64,000 nt of DNA. Origin: DATLFP01 sp035540955 (GTDB taxonomy: Bacteria; Actinomycetota; Acidimicrobiia; Acidimicrobiales; CADCSY01). Both the position numbers and the translations under genes were made by a program. Positions 1 through 8,037 of the stretch are shown here, one piece after another. Where the stretch lies: contig DATLFP010000066.1 of assembly GCA_035540955.1 (NCBI GenBank), positions 1-64,000 of the forward strand, read 5' to 3'. Under the pieces are notes generated by a model that was not told where the DNA came from, ran no database searches, and saw only the letters and a program-made list of their open reading frames with translations. The first letter of the stretch is position 1. Each line of letters starts with the position of its first letter.

Positions 1-7
1 CTCGTGC

Positions 8-1219
8 TCACGCGGGAGTAGCCCAGTCCACCTCGGGCACGGGCAGGTCGACGGTCACCGGTCGGCCGCTGCGCTCCTCCAGCGTGAGTCCGCCGCGCCC
101 GTCGAAGGCGAGGGCGAAGTCGCCGGCCACGAGCCGGCGGATGGGGTCGCCGAGCAGCCGGTGACGCCAGCCGTGCGCGAGCCGGGAGTCGGGGTCACCG
201 TTCAAGAAGCTCGACAGGTCCGAACGGGTGGCGAGCAGGGTGGTGTCGATCTTGAGCTCGCGTGCGAGCTGGCTCAGCCACGCCGACGCGAGCGCCACCG
301 CCGGGCGCTTGTCGCGCTCGACCTCGTCGCGCCGGGGGGCGGGGATCGACTCCGGCGGCGCGGCCTTGCCCTCCTCCACGGCGGCGAGGATGGCGGCCGC
401 GACGTTGCCGCGGGCGTGCCGGGCGTCCACCCCCCGGAGGGCGGCGATGCCCGCCGCCGACGTCGGGGGGTTCATGGCGATGCCGACGATGGCCAGGTCG
501 GGCAGCACGTGGCGGGCGGGCACGTCGAGCTCGGCGGCTCGCCGCTCCCGCCAGGCGGCCACCGCGCGGGCGATGCCCCGGGCCTTGCCTCGCAGCTGGC
601 GGGCCTCCTTCATCCGGAGCCAGGCGGCGTCGGGATCGGGCGGTCCCCAGTCGCGGGCCCGCAGGTCCTCGCACTCCTCCTCGGCCCACGCCAGCCGCTC
701 CGTCTCGGCCAGGACCCGCCGGAGCGCGGCGGCGATGTCGGCGAGATGGGCCACGTCGGCCGCCGCGTACCGCTGCTGCTCCTCGCCGAGCGGCCGCTGC
801 AGCCAGTCGGTCAGCCGACTCGCCTTCGGGAGGTGGACGCCCGCCACCCGTTCGGCCAAGAGCGCGAGCGACGGGGTGGAGAACCCCACGAAGCCGGCCG
901 CGAGCTGGGTGTCGAACAGCCGGGACGGCACGGTGCCACAGGCCCGGTGCAACACCTCGAGGTCCTGGTTGCCGGCGTGCATGATCGCCGTGCCCGGGCC
1001 CTCGAGCACGGTCACCAGCGGGGCCAGGTCCACCGCCAGCGGATCGACGAGGGCCACGTTGCCACCGGGCCAGCCGAGCTGCACGAGGGCGACCTTGGGG
1101 AAGTAGGAGCGCTCGCGGTGGAACTCGGTGTCGACGGTGTACTCGTCGGCGCCGGCGATCTCGGCGATCAGGTCGTCGAGGGCCCGGCGATCGGTGATCA
1201 GGCGGTGGCTGGCCGGCAC
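8..1219 (-). CDS. rnd: Ribonuclease D (3'-5' exoribonuclease)
   Basis: A 403-residue protein with the DEDDy exonuclease fold followed by an HRDC-type region. Exo I is visible as VDTEF (D30, E32), exo II around NQDLEVL (D86) and exo III as YAAADVAHL (Y151, D155), so the metal-binding residues are complete. RNase D trims 3' ends of tRNA precursors and other structured RNAs. The gene starts at GTG, 3 bases after the stop of the MobA-rhodanese gene, and is the last gene of a four-gene minus operon. The stop lies just inside the window edge, so the gene is complete. Confidence 0.93.
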   Translation of the reverse strand: MPASHRLITDRRALDDLIAEIAGADEYTVDTEFHRERSYFPKVALVQLGWPGGNVALVDPLAVDLAPLVTVLEGPGTAIMHAGNQDLEVLHRACGTVPSRLFDTQLAAGFVGFSTPSLALLAERVAGVHLPKASRLTDWLQRPLGEEQQRYAAADVAHLADIAAALRRVLAETERLAWAEEECEDLRARDWGPPDPDAAWLRMKEARQLRGKARGIARAVAAWRERRAAELDVPARHVLPDLAIVGIAMNPPTSAAGIAALRGVDARHARGNVAAAILAAVEEGKAAPPESIPAPRRDEVERDKRPAVALASAWLSQLARELKIDTTLLATRSDLSSFLNGDPDSRLAHGWRHRLLGDPIRRLVAGDFALAFDGRGGLTLEERSGRPVTVDLPVPEVDWATPA

Positions 1220-1222
1220 CCG

Positions 1223-2050
1223 TCAGGCCGGCTCCGGCCCGGCGACCACCGGGTGCCCGGCCTCGATCCAGGCCTGGGTCCCCCCGGCCACGTTGACCGT
1301 CGTCCGCCCAGCGCCGTTGAGCGCCTCGACGGCCCTGGCGCTGCGGGCGCCGCTCCGGCAGATGACGAGGACGTCGCCGTCGGGGACCTCCTGCCACCGC
1401 TCACCCAGGTCGCCCAAGGGGATCAGCACGGCGCCCGGCACGTGCGCCTCCTCGTACTCCGCGGGGTTCCGCACGTCGAGGAGGTACGCGCCGTCGGCTC
1501 GCCGCCGGATCATCTCGTCGATGTCGATCTCGGGGACGGTCGGATCGGCCACGGGCAGAGTCTGGACGAGATCGGCAGGGGTGTTCACGTTGCGGAGCCA
1601 CGCGGGGTCGATGCCGGCGACCTCCACGACCCGCAACCGGTCGAGCACGGCCCGCACGGCGAGCGTCCGGGCGCCGATGGCCGCCAGGACGGCGGGGCGC
1701 GCCGTCCGGCGCCAGGCGGCGTGCAGGGGCTCGCCCGGCGGGAGCGCGACGTCGGCTGCCCGATCGCCGGTGAGGGCGTCGACTACGGCCCGGATGCCCT
1801 CGGGCCGGACGTCGGGGAGATCGCAGGCGAGGACCACCACCACGTCGTTCCGCGCTCGGCGCAGGGCGGTGGCGATGCCGCCGAGCGGCCCGTTGCCGGG
1901 TTCGTCGTCGGCACCGACCTCGAACACCTCGCTGGCCCCGGCGGCGTGGAGGGCCGCGGCCACCCGGGCACCGAAGAGCGCCGCCTTGTCCGTCCCCATC
2001 CGGCGGCTCCGCCCCCCGGTGAGCACGACGCCCGAGAACGCTTCGGTCAT
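1223..2050 (-). CDS. MobA-like nucleotidyltransferase fused to a rhodanese domain
   Basis: 275 residues, two domains. Residues 5-165 resemble molybdenum cofactor guanylyltransferase: nucleotide loop LTGGRSRRMGTDKA (10-23), DLP metal site near 77, NTPAD at 157-161. Residues 170-272 are a rhodanese domain with active-site loop CRSGARS, catalytic cysteine C231. MobA transfers GMP to molybdopterin. Rhodanese domains carry sulfur as a persulfide, so the fusion could couple sulfuration to cofactor maturation, but no other molybdenum gene is nearby. The ATG overlaps the stop of the upstream lipoprotein gene by four bases (ATGA). The fusion could instead be a nucleotidyltransferase of unknown specificity. 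Confidence 0.85.
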   Translation of the reverse strand: MTEAFSGVVLTGGRSRRMGTDKAALFGARVAAALHAAGASEVFEVGADDEPGNGPLGGIATALRRARNDVVVVLACDLPDVRPEGIRAVVDALTGDRAADVALPPGEPLHAAWRRTARPAVLAAIGARTLAVRAVLDRLRVVEVAGIDPAWLRNVNTPADLVQTLPVADPTVPEIDIDEMIRRRADGAYLLDVRNPAEYEEAHVPGAVLIPLGDLGERWQEVPDGDVLVICRSGARSARAVEALNGAGRTTVNVAGGTQAWIEAGHPVVAGPEPA

Positions 2051-2928
2051 CCGCGGATGGCGGCGAGATCGGCCAGGTCGTCCTCGTCGAAGTCGCGCGG
2101 CGGTCCCCCGGTCAGGAGGTCGGCGACGAGGGTCGACTCGACCGCCCAGTACATGACGCTGCGGCGGTTGCTGGAGTGGCCCGGGTGCTCGGGATCGGCG
2201 CGACCGGTGTCGAGATAGAGGTCGACCAGGCCGAGCAGGTGCCCGACCTCGTGCGTCGTGACCGCGGTCTCGATGGCGCCGGCGCCCACCAACGGTGACG
2301 CCGACCGGGCCACCCGGTCGACGAAGATGGCGGCCACGTCGGCCCGCACGGCCACGCCGAGGGCCGTGTCGCTGTCGGCGTAGCCGCCCCGGACGAACAC
2401 GAGCCGGAGCACCCCCGTCGCGCCCTGTCGTGTCACCGCGGCAGCGTCGGCGGCGGCCCGGATGTCAGCGGCCGACCATTGCTCGCGCGGCGCCACCGAG
2501 CTCCCCGCCACCACCGAGACCTGCTTGCCGCTCACCGCCGCGAGGGTGGAGCGGACGTGCTCCATGGTCGCGGCTCGGGGCTCGGCGCCCGCCTCGGCGC
2601 TCACCTCGACCACGAGCGACGTGGCCGGCTGCGACCGGAGGAAGTACGCTGCCGCCGATCCCGGCGGGCCCGAGGTGTCGGGCGCCGGATCCGGGGCGGG
2701 ACCGGGCAGCGTCGTCGTGTCGCCGAAGGGGGGCCCGCCCCCGAGCGGCGTGGTCGTGCTGGCCGTCCCGGGACCGGGGTCGCCCGCACCGGTGTCCGAC
2801 GGCGCCGCGGGTGCCGCTCCGTCGGGCGTGGCTCCCGGTGCGGGCACCGTGGGGTCATCGCCCCGGCCGCAGGCGGCGGCGAGGAGGGCGAGGGCGACGA
2901 CCGCAGCGGCGCGCCGGGAGCGGTTCAA
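2047..2928 (-). CDS. Lipoprotein, predicted metzincin-type zinc metalloprotease
   Basis: The best start is a TTG at 2928 that overlaps the upstream stop as TTGA. It gives MNRSRR followed by a hydrophobic segment and lipobox LAAAC, a typical lipoprotein signal. An ATG 36 bases upstream is possible but would put charged residues before the signal. A Pro/Thr/Gly-rich linker follows. The C-terminal half carries HEVGHLLGLVD, the HExxHxxGxxD zinc signature of metzincins, then a SVMYW segment that could be the Met-turn. A surface-anchored protease is the likely role; the substrate is unknown. Confidence 0.8.
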   Translation of the reverse strand: MNRSRRAAAVVALALLAAACGRGDDPTVPAPGATPDGAAPAAPSDTGAGDPGPGTASTTTPLGGGPPFGDTTTLPGPAPDPAPDTSGPPGSAAAYFLRSQPATSLVVEVSAEAGAEPRAATMEHVRSTLAAVSGKQVSVVAGSSVAPREQWSAADIRAAADAAAVTRQGATGVLRLVFVRGGYADSDTALGVAVRADVAAIFVDRVARSASPLVGAGAIETAVTTHEVGHLLGLVDLYLDTGRADPEHPGHSSNRRSVMYWAVESTLVADLLTGGPPRDFDEDDLADLAAIRG

Positions 2929-3332
2929 CGCGACGGATCCAGCTGGGTCAGGAACTGCACGCACCGCTCCGCCTCGTCGGTCTCACCGATGGCCGCGGCC
3001 TGCCGGCCGAGCCCCTCGAGGGACCGGAGGAAGCCGTGGTTCGACTCGTGCCGCCAGCGCACATACCCCGATCCCCGCCAGCCGTTGGCCCGCAGGGCGT
3101 CGAGGCCGCGGTGGTAGCCGACGCGGTAGCACGCGTACCGCTCGATGTCGTCGCGGCCGAGATCACCGAGGGCGGCCCACGCGAGCAGCGAGCGGGGATG
3201 GGTGGCGGCGACGGCAGCCACGGCGGCGCGGTCGGTGCCGGCGGCCGCGAGGGCGGCGACGACGTCGGCCGGCTCCGCCGGCAGCACCGTCTCGGGAAGC
3301 CCCCGGCTGAGGTTCACGGGTGACCCGGTCAT
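2925..3332 (-). CDS. DUF3151 family protein
   Basis: 135 residues, recognised by the actinobacterial DUF3151 pattern: YACYRVGYHRGLDALRANG, GSGYVRWRHESNHGFLR and a final helix ending in QFLTQLDP. Family members are about this length and have no established function. It heads the minus operon with the lipoprotein protease, MobA-rhodanese and RNase D genes. The ATG is preceded, 7 bases upstream, by a TACCGT hexamer (3340-3345), so the transcript is probably leaderless. Function unknown. Confidence 0.88.
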   Translation of the reverse strand: MTGSPVNLSRGLPETVLPAEPADVVAALAAAGTDRAAVAAVAATHPRSLLAWAALGDLGRDDIERYACYRVGYHRGLDALRANGWRGSGYVRWRHESNHGFLRSLEGLGRQAAAIGETDEAERCVQFLTQLDPSR

Positions 3333-3339
3333 CCATCAC

Positions 3340-3345
3340 ACGGTA
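3340..3345 (-). promoter_or_regulatory. Leaderless -10 element for the DUF3151 operon
   Basis: TACCGT on the minus strand, 7 bases before the ATG at 3332; no Shine-Dalgarno is present. Faces the plus-strand element at 3358-3363. Confidence 0.5.
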
Positions 3346-3357
3346 CGGGCGTCGCCG

Positions 3358-3363
3358 TAGGGT
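3358..3363 (+). promoter_or_regulatory. Leaderless -10 element for the small membrane protein gene
   Basis: TAGGGT, then 7 bases, then the GTG start at 3371. Confidence 0.5.
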
Positions 3364-3370
3364 CGCGGCC

Positions 3371-3661
3371 GTGGAGCTACCTGAGGGGATCGAGCCCGAC
3401 CAGGTGAAGGTGGCGGCCATCGTGGCGATCGCCGTCGTGGTCCTCGGCGCGTTCCTCGTGCTCCGCTTCATCCAGAAGCTCATCCTGAAGCTGGTGATCG
3501 TGCTCGCGCTCGTCGGCGCCGGCGTGTTCCTCTACGCCCAGCGCGACTCCCTCGACGACTGTCAGCAGCGGGTGCGCGCGAGCCTGGGGCGAGATTGCGT
3601 GTGCGGCTTCGCCGGCTTCGACGTGACCGTCCCCGGCTGCACCGCCGTCAGCCGCCCGTAG
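3371..3661 (+). CDS. Small two-helix membrane protein
   Basis: 96 residues from a GTG at 3371. The start is chosen because a TAGGGT hexamer lies 7 bases before it and the reading frame further upstream runs into the divergent promoter. Two hydrophobic stretches (about residues 13-30 and 36-53) are separated by a short basic turn. After them comes a tail with four cysteines (DDCQQ, RDCVCGF, PGCTAV) that could form disulfides if outside the cell. No family recognised. The stop is 3 bases before the ATG of the histidine phosphatase gene, so the two are co-transcribed. Confidence 0.7.
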   Translation: MELPEGIEPDQVKVAAIVAIAVVVLGAFLVLRFIQKLILKLVIVLALVGAGVFLYAQRDSLDDCQQRVRASLGRDCVCGFAGFDVTVPGCTAVSRP

Positions 3662-3664
3662 CCC

Positions 3665-4258
3665 ATGGAGCTCCTGATCATCAGGCACGGCCTGCCCGTT
3701 CGGATCGACGACGCCGGGGGGCCGGCCGATCCCGAGCTCTCCGACGAGGGCCACGCCCAGGCCCGGCGGCTGGCCGACTGGTTGCGGCACGACCGCATCG
3801 ACGCGGTGTTCACGAGCCCGATGCGCCGCGCCCGCCAGACGGCGGCACCGTTGGCCGAGGTCCTCGGGGTCGAGCCCATCGTCGACGACGAGCTTGCCGA
3901 GTTCGATCGCGGCCAGCACTTCTACGTGCCGCTCGAGGAGCTCAAGGCCGCCCGGGATCCCCGCTACGAGCAGCTCATGCGGGGTGAGCAGATGGACGAG
4001 GTCGATCCCTACACGTTCCGGGAGGTCGTGACGGTCGCCGTCGAGCGAGTCATCGAGGCGCACGCCGGCGGCACCGTCGCGATCGTGTGCCACGGCGGGG
4101 TGATCAACGCCTACGCCAGCCACGTGCTCGGCCTCGACTTCCCGCTGTTCTTCCAGCCGACCTACACGAGCATCAGCCGGTTCCTGTGCTCGAGCGCCGG
4201 CCACCGTTCGGTGGCGAGCCTGAACGAAGCCGGGCACCTGCTCGGCACCCGTCACTGA
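3665..4258 (+). CDS. Histidine phosphatase family protein
   Basis: 197 residues with the phosphoglycerate-mutase-like signature LIIRHGLP at the N-terminus (phospho-accepting H8, R7), TSPMRRARQTA in the middle and the second histidine in IVCHGGVIN. Members hydrolyse phosphate esters through a phosphohistidine; the substrate cannot be read from sequence. The length suits a broad-specificity phosphatase rather than a glycolytic mutase. It follows the small membrane protein gene by 3 bases and ends before a hairpin-rich spacer. Confidence 0.88.
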   Translation: MELLIIRHGLPVRIDDAGGPADPELSDEGHAQARRLADWLRHDRIDAVFTSPMRRARQTAAPLAEVLGVEPIVDDELAEFDRGQHFYVPLEELKAARDPRYEQLMRGEQMDEVDPYTFREVVTVAVERVIEAHAGGTVAIVCHGGVINAYASHVLGLDFPLFFQPTYTSISRFLCSSAGHRSVASLNEAGHLLGTRH

Positions 4259-4274
4259 GCCCCGTCTACGACCC

Positions 4275-4323
4275 TTGTGCGCGCAAGCTCGGCTTTGAGC
4301 CCGCCCCGAGTGAGCGCGCACAA
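4275..4323. terminator. Nested hairpin between convergent genes
   Basis: A perfect 10-base inverted repeat, ttgtgcgcgc (4275-4284) and gcgcgcacaa (4314-4323), encloses a second 5-base stem, ctcgg (4288-4292) with ccgag (4306-4310). It lies between the convergent histidine phosphatase and acyl-CoA dehydrogenase genes, so a two-way terminator is the simplest reading. No T tract follows. Confidence 0.55.
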
Positions 4324-4351
4324 CGAGTGAGCGCGGATGGCCTGAGGAGCC

Positions 4352-5548
4352 TCAGCTGCGGGGCACCTTCGTCCACGGGAGCTCCTTGTCGACCCGGATG
4401 TCGCCGGGCAGACCGAGCACGCGCTCGCCGAGGATGTTGCGCATCACCTCGGAGGTGCCGCCCTCGATGGAGTTGGCGCGGGAGCGGATGAAGGCCTTCT
4501 GCAGGGAGTCCGAGCCCATCGCGGTCTCGGGCCGGCGCATCTCGTAGCTGCCGTAGAGCATGCCGTCGGCGCCCATGAGCTCGACGACGTACTCGTAGAT
4601 CCGCTTGTTCGTCTCGGCGAAGGCGAGCTTGCCCACCGACCCTTCGGGACCGGGCGTGCCGACCTTGCGTGCGGTGCTGGCGCGGATGTTGGTGAGCCGG
4701 TTCACCTCGGCCTCGATCCAGAGCCGCATCAGCTTGTCCTTGCGGGCGATGTCACTGAGGCCGCGCTGCTTCCAGATCTTGACGGCTTCGGCGATGGGAC
4801 CCGAACCCCGCGGCGCGATCGAGCCGCCGATCGACACCCGCTCGTTCATCAGCGTGGTCAGCGCCACCCGCCAGCCGTCGCCCACGTCGCCGAGCCGCTC
4901 CGAGTCGGGAATGCGGACGTCGGTGAAGTACACCTCGTTGAACTCGGCCTCACCCGTGGCCTGGCGCAGCGGCCGGACCTCGACACCGGGGGCGTGCATG
5001 TCGACCACGAAGTGCGTGAGCCCCTTGTGCTTGGGCTGGTCGGGATCGGTCCGCACGACCAGGGTGCCGAAGCGCGAGAGGTGGGCAAGGGTGGTCCACA
5101 CCTTCTGGCCGTTGACGATCCACTCGTCGCCGTCGCGCACCGCCTTGGACGACAACCCGGCGACGTCGGAACCGGCACCGGGCTCGGAGAAGAGCTGGCA
5201 CCAGATCTCCTCGCCCGTGAACAGCGGTCGCAGGTAGCGCTGCTTCTGCTCCTCGGAGCCGTGGGCGACGATGGTCGGCGCCGACATCCCGTGTCCGATC
5301 GGGTTGCGGTAGTACGCCACCGGAGCACCGGCGGCGGCCAGCCGCTCGTTGATCAGCTTCTGGAGCTTCGGCGACAGGCCGAGACCCCCGTTGCCCTCCG
5401 GGAAGTGGACCCATGCCAATCCGGCGTCGAACTGCGCCCCGAGGAAGGCCTGCGCATCGGTCGTCTTCGGGTCGTGGGCGTCGAGCAGCTCGTCGATCTT
5501 CTGCGTGACGAGCGCTTCGTCGGTCATGGCGGCTTCGGCCAGCGCCAT
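4352..5548 (-). CDS. Acyl-CoA dehydrogenase
   Basis: 398 residues from the ATG at 5548, which has a good Shine-Dalgarno (AGGGGGAGA). FAD-dependent dehydrogenation of an acyl-CoA thioester. Visible family features: the mid-domain run CQLFSEPGAGSD, the WTTLAHLS segment and the C-terminal SIEGGTSEVMRNILGERV, whose glutamate in the EGG motif is the expected base. Chain length and substrate are not readable. It has its own promoter region with a 20-base perfect palindrome (5594-5613), suggesting acyl-CoA-responsive TetR-family control. It is one of the few genes here with both a leader and a ribosome binding site. Confidence 0.93.
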   Translation of the reverse strand: MALAEAAMTDEALVTQKIDELLDAHDPKTTDAQAFLGAQFDAGLAWVHFPEGNGGLGLSPKLQKLINERLAAAGAPVAYYRNPIGHGMSAPTIVAHGSEEQKQRYLRPLFTGEEIWCQLFSEPGAGSDVAGLSSKAVRDGDEWIVNGQKVWTTLAHLSRFGTLVVRTDPDQPKHKGLTHFVVDMHAPGVEVRPLRQATGEAEFNEVYFTDVRIPDSERLGDVGDGWRVALTTLMNERVSIGGSIAPRGSGPIAEAVKIWKQRGLSDIARKDKLMRLWIEAEVNRLTNIRASTARKVGTPGPEGSVGKLAFAETNKRIYEYVVELMGADGMLYGSYEMRRPETAMGSDSLQKAFIRSRANSIEGGTSEVMRNILGERVLGLPGDIRVDKELPWTKVPRS

Positions 5549-5588
5549 CGCGGTCTCCCCCTGCGATTCGTGTTCGGACGGTGCGACG

Positions 5589-5594
5589 AGCGTA
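5589..5594 (-). promoter_or_regulatory. Probable -10 of the acyl-CoA dehydrogenase promoter
   Basis: TACGCT on the minus strand directly abuts the palindromic operator, which would occupy the -10/-35 spacer. Transcription would start near 5582, giving a leader of about 34 bases with a Shine-Dalgarno. Confidence 0.4.
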
Positions 5595-5613
5595 CTTGAC
5601 CGAGCGGTCAAGT
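5594..5613. promoter_or_regulatory. TetR-type operator palindrome
   Basis: acttgaccg/cggtcaagt: two perfect 9-base arms separated by 2 bases, 46 bases upstream of the acyl-CoA dehydrogenase ATG. The TTGACCG..CGGTCAA form is typical of TetR-family repressors of fatty-acid genes in actinobacteria. No regulator gene lies beside it. Confidence 0.7.
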
Positions 5614-5625
5614 GCCCCGCCGGCC

Positions 5626-6426
5626 TCAGTTGAGCCGGGCCCGGAAACGCTCGGCGGCGGCCGCCGCCGCCACCGACCCGGATCCGCCCGCCGCCGCGTA
5701 CCGGTCGAGGACCTCGGCCGCCTCCCGGAACCGGCCGCCGGCGGCCAGCGCCGTGGCGTGACGCTGGTGGTCGGCGAGGACGGCGCCGGGCATCGCCGCC
5801 CGCAGGGAGACCGCCCGCAGGAGCAGTTCCCGGTCGGAGCGGATGCCGGCCACCGACTCCAGGTTGGCGAGCATCCGCACGAGGATCGCCCGCTTCCCCA
5901 CGGGCTCGAGGAAGGCGTCGTCGAAGACGGCGCCCGGCCCGTGCACGGCATGGAACCGAGCCGCGCACCCACCGCGATCGAGCACCTGCCCGCGCGCGAA
6001 GGGATCGATGTACACCCCGGGGTCGACCTTGTCGCGCACGAGGAAGTGACCCGGCATCGACACGCCGGCCAGGGGGATGCCGACCCGGCGGCCGACCTCG
6101 AGCATCAGGACGGCGAGGGTGATCGGGATCCCGACCCGGCGCTCGATCACCTCGTCGAGCCAGGAGTTGGCGGGGTCGTGGTAGTCCTCGGCGTTCCCGG
6201 CGAAGCCGAGGTCGCGGAACAGGAGCGCTCGCAGACCGTCGAGCGTCGGTGCCGGCACCTCGGCGGCGAGCGCGTCGAGTGCCGCCAACCCCGCCTCCAC
6301 CTCGCCGGTGCCCCGAGTCGCCGCCGCCAGGACGAGCGCGGCTTCGTCGAGCGGGATGGCCAGCTCGGGCCCTCCCGCGAGCGCCGCGAACCGCTCGACT
6401 GCCTCCACCCGCTGCACGGTACCCAC
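5626..6426 (-). CDS. SirB1-like transglutaminase-fold protein
   Basis: 266 residues. The pattern NSWLDEVIERRVGIPITLAV followed by GVSMPGHFLVRD and IDPFARG is that of the SirB1/transglutaminase-like superfamily. The C-terminus is helical and TPR-like (LLLRAVSLRA, ALAAGGRFREAAEVL). The catalytic cysteine of true transglutaminases is not visible (GMPGHF-type residues occupy the site), so a non-enzymatic or altered role is likely. The GTG at 6426 is used; a second GTG three codons later is equally possible. It lies divergent from the acyl-CoA ligase gene. Confidence 0.8.
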   Translation of the reverse strand: MGTVQRVEAVERFAALAGGPELAIPLDEAALVLAAATRGTGEVEAGLAALDALAAEVPAPTLDGLRALLFRDLGFAGNAEDYHDPANSWLDEVIERRVGIPITLAVLMLEVGRRVGIPLAGVSMPGHFLVRDKVDPGVYIDPFARGQVLDRGGCAARFHAVHGPGAVFDDAFLEPVGKRAILVRMLANLESVAGIRSDRELLLRAVSLRAAMPGAVLADHQRHATALAAGGRFREAAEVLDRYAAAGGSGSVAAAAAAERFRARLN

Positions 6427-6460
6427 GTCGGCGACTGGGAGGTCAGCCCATGGTTGTCGG

Positions 6461-6466
6461 TACGGT
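6461..6466 (+). promoter_or_regulatory. Leaderless -10 element for the acyl-CoA ligase gene
   Basis: TACGGT, then 7 bases, then ATG at 6474. This decides between the two possible starts, ATG 6450 and ATG 6474. Confidence 0.5.
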
Positions 6467-6473
6467 TCGGGCC

Positions 6474-8021
6474 ATGTACCCCGGCGTCCACGCGCAGACC
6501 ACCCCGGACAAGCCCGCCTACATCATGGCGGGCACCGGTGAGGCCGTGACCTATCGCGAGCTCGACGAGCGCTCCAACCGCCTCGCCCACCTCCTCCGGG
6601 AGGCCGGCCTGCAGCGCGGTGACTCGATCGCCCTCATGCTCGAGAACCATCCTCGCTACTTCGAGATCCTGTGGGCCGCGCAGCGGGCTGGCCTCTACTA
6701 CACGGCGATCTCGTCGCGCCTGACCCCGGGCGAGACGTCCTACATCATCAACGACTGCGGGGCGAAGGTCTTCATCACCTCCGCCTACAAGCGGGACGTC
6801 GCCGAGATGGTCGCCGTCGACACACCCGAGGTCACGGTCCGCTTGATGCTCGATGGCACGACCACCGGCCACGACTCCTACGAGGACGCCGTCGCCAAGT
6901 ACCCCGCCACGCCGATCGCCGACGAGTCAGAGGGCACCGACATGCTCTACAGCTCGGGCACGACGGGCCGGCCGAAGGGCGTACGGGTACCGCTTCCCGA
7001 AGGCGCGATGGGCCAGCCCAGCGGCGTCACGCTCGTCGGCCAGATGCTCTACGGCTTCAACGACAGCATGGTGTACCTGTCGCCGGCGCCGCTGTACCAC
7101 GCCGCGCCCCTTCGCTTCACGATGGCGGTGCACCGCGTCGGCGGCACCGCGATCGTGATGGAGCACTTCGACCCCGTCGAGTTCCTCCGCCTCATCGAGA
7201 CGCACAAGGTCACGCACACCCAGGTGGTGCCGACGATGTTCGTGCGCATGCTCAAGCTGCCCGAGGCCCAGCGCACGCAGTTCGACGTCTCGAGCCTGCA
7301 GATCGCCATCCACGCCGCCGCGCCCTGCCCGATCCCGGTCAAGGAGCAGATGATCGCCTGGTGGGGACCGGTGATCATGGAGTACTACGCCGGCACCGAG
7401 GGGAACGGGTTCTGCGCCATCACCTCCGAGGAGTGGCTGCAGCACAAGGGGTCGGTGGGCAAACCGCTGATGGGCGTGGTCCACATCGTCGGCGAGGACG
7501 GCGAGGAGGTCGCCACCCGCGAAGAGGGCACCATCTACTTCGAGAGCGGCTCGACCTTCGAGTACCACAACGACCCCGAGAAGACGGCCCAGTCGCGCGA
7601 CCCGAAGGGAAGGGGCTGGAGCACGCTCGGCGACGTGGGCTACGTCGACGAGGACGGCTACCTCTACCTCACCGATCGCAAGGCGTACATGATCATCTCC
7701 GGAGGGGTGAACATCTATCCGCAGGAGGCCGAGAACCTCCTCACCACCCACCCGAAGGTGCTCGACGTGGCCGTCATCGGCGTGCCCAACGAGGACTTCG
7801 GCGAGGAGGTGAAGGCGGTCGTGCAGCTCGTCGACGGCGTGGAGCCCAGCCCCGACCTCGAGCGGGAGCTGATCCAGTTCTGCCGCGACGAGCTGGCCGA
7901 CGTGAAGTGTCCCCGCTCTGTCGACTTCACCGATGAGCTCCCCCGCCACCCGACCGGGAAGCTCTACAAGCGGCTCCTCCGGGACAAGTACTGGGAAGGG
8001 CATCAATCACGGCTCGTGTAG
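6474..8021 (+). CDS. Acyl-CoA synthetase (AMP-dependent ligase)
   Basis: 515 residues. ANL-superfamily enzyme that activates a carboxylic acid as acyl-AMP and then the CoA thioester. The P-loop-like A3 motif is LYSSGTTGRPKGVR; later motifs are YYAGTEGNG, the hinge region LGDVGYVDEDGYLYLTDR and the catalytic lysine region PTGKLYKR near the C-terminus. The start MYPGVHAQTTPDKPA matches the usual N-terminus of this group. Followed on the same strand by the STAS, GDPD and second ligase genes. Confidence 0.93.
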   Translation: MYPGVHAQTTPDKPAYIMAGTGEAVTYRELDERSNRLAHLLREAGLQRGDSIALMLENHPRYFEILWAAQRAGLYYTAISSRLTPGETSYIINDCGAKVFITSAYKRDVAEMVAVDTPEVTVRLMLDGTTTGHDSYEDAVAKYPATPIADESEGTDMLYSSGTTGRPKGVRVPLPEGAMGQPSGVTLVGQMLYGFNDSMVYLSPAPLYHAAPLRFTMAVHRVGGTAIVMEHFDPVEFLRLIETHKVTHTQVVPTMFVRMLKLPEAQRTQFDVSSLQIAIHAAAPCPIPVKEQMIAWWGPVIMEYYAGTEGNGFCAITSEEWLQHKGSVGKPLMGVVHIVGEDGEEVATREEGTIYFESGSTFEYHNDPEKTAQSRDPKGRGWSTLGDVGYVDEDGYLYLTDRKAYMIISGGVNIYPQEAENLLTTHPKVLDVAVIGVPNEDFGEEVKAVVQLVDGVEPSPDLERELIQFCRDELADVKCPRSVDFTDELPRHPTGKLYKRLLRDKYWEGHQSRLV

Positions 8022-8024
8022 GGG

Positions 8025-8030
8025 CATACT
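8025..8030 (+). promoter_or_regulatory. Possible leaderless -10 for the STAS protein gene
   Basis: CATACT, then 7 bases, then GTG at 8038. Spacing matches the other sites, but the first base is not T. Confidence 0.35.
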
Positions 8031-8037
8031 TCGTTCC

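Noticed and set aside
161..2218. Long plus-strand open frame opposite RNase D and MobA-rhodanese
   Set aside because: Translation is low-complexity Arg/Gly/Pro/Ala, as antisense frames are in high-GC DNA; the minus genes have clear motifs.
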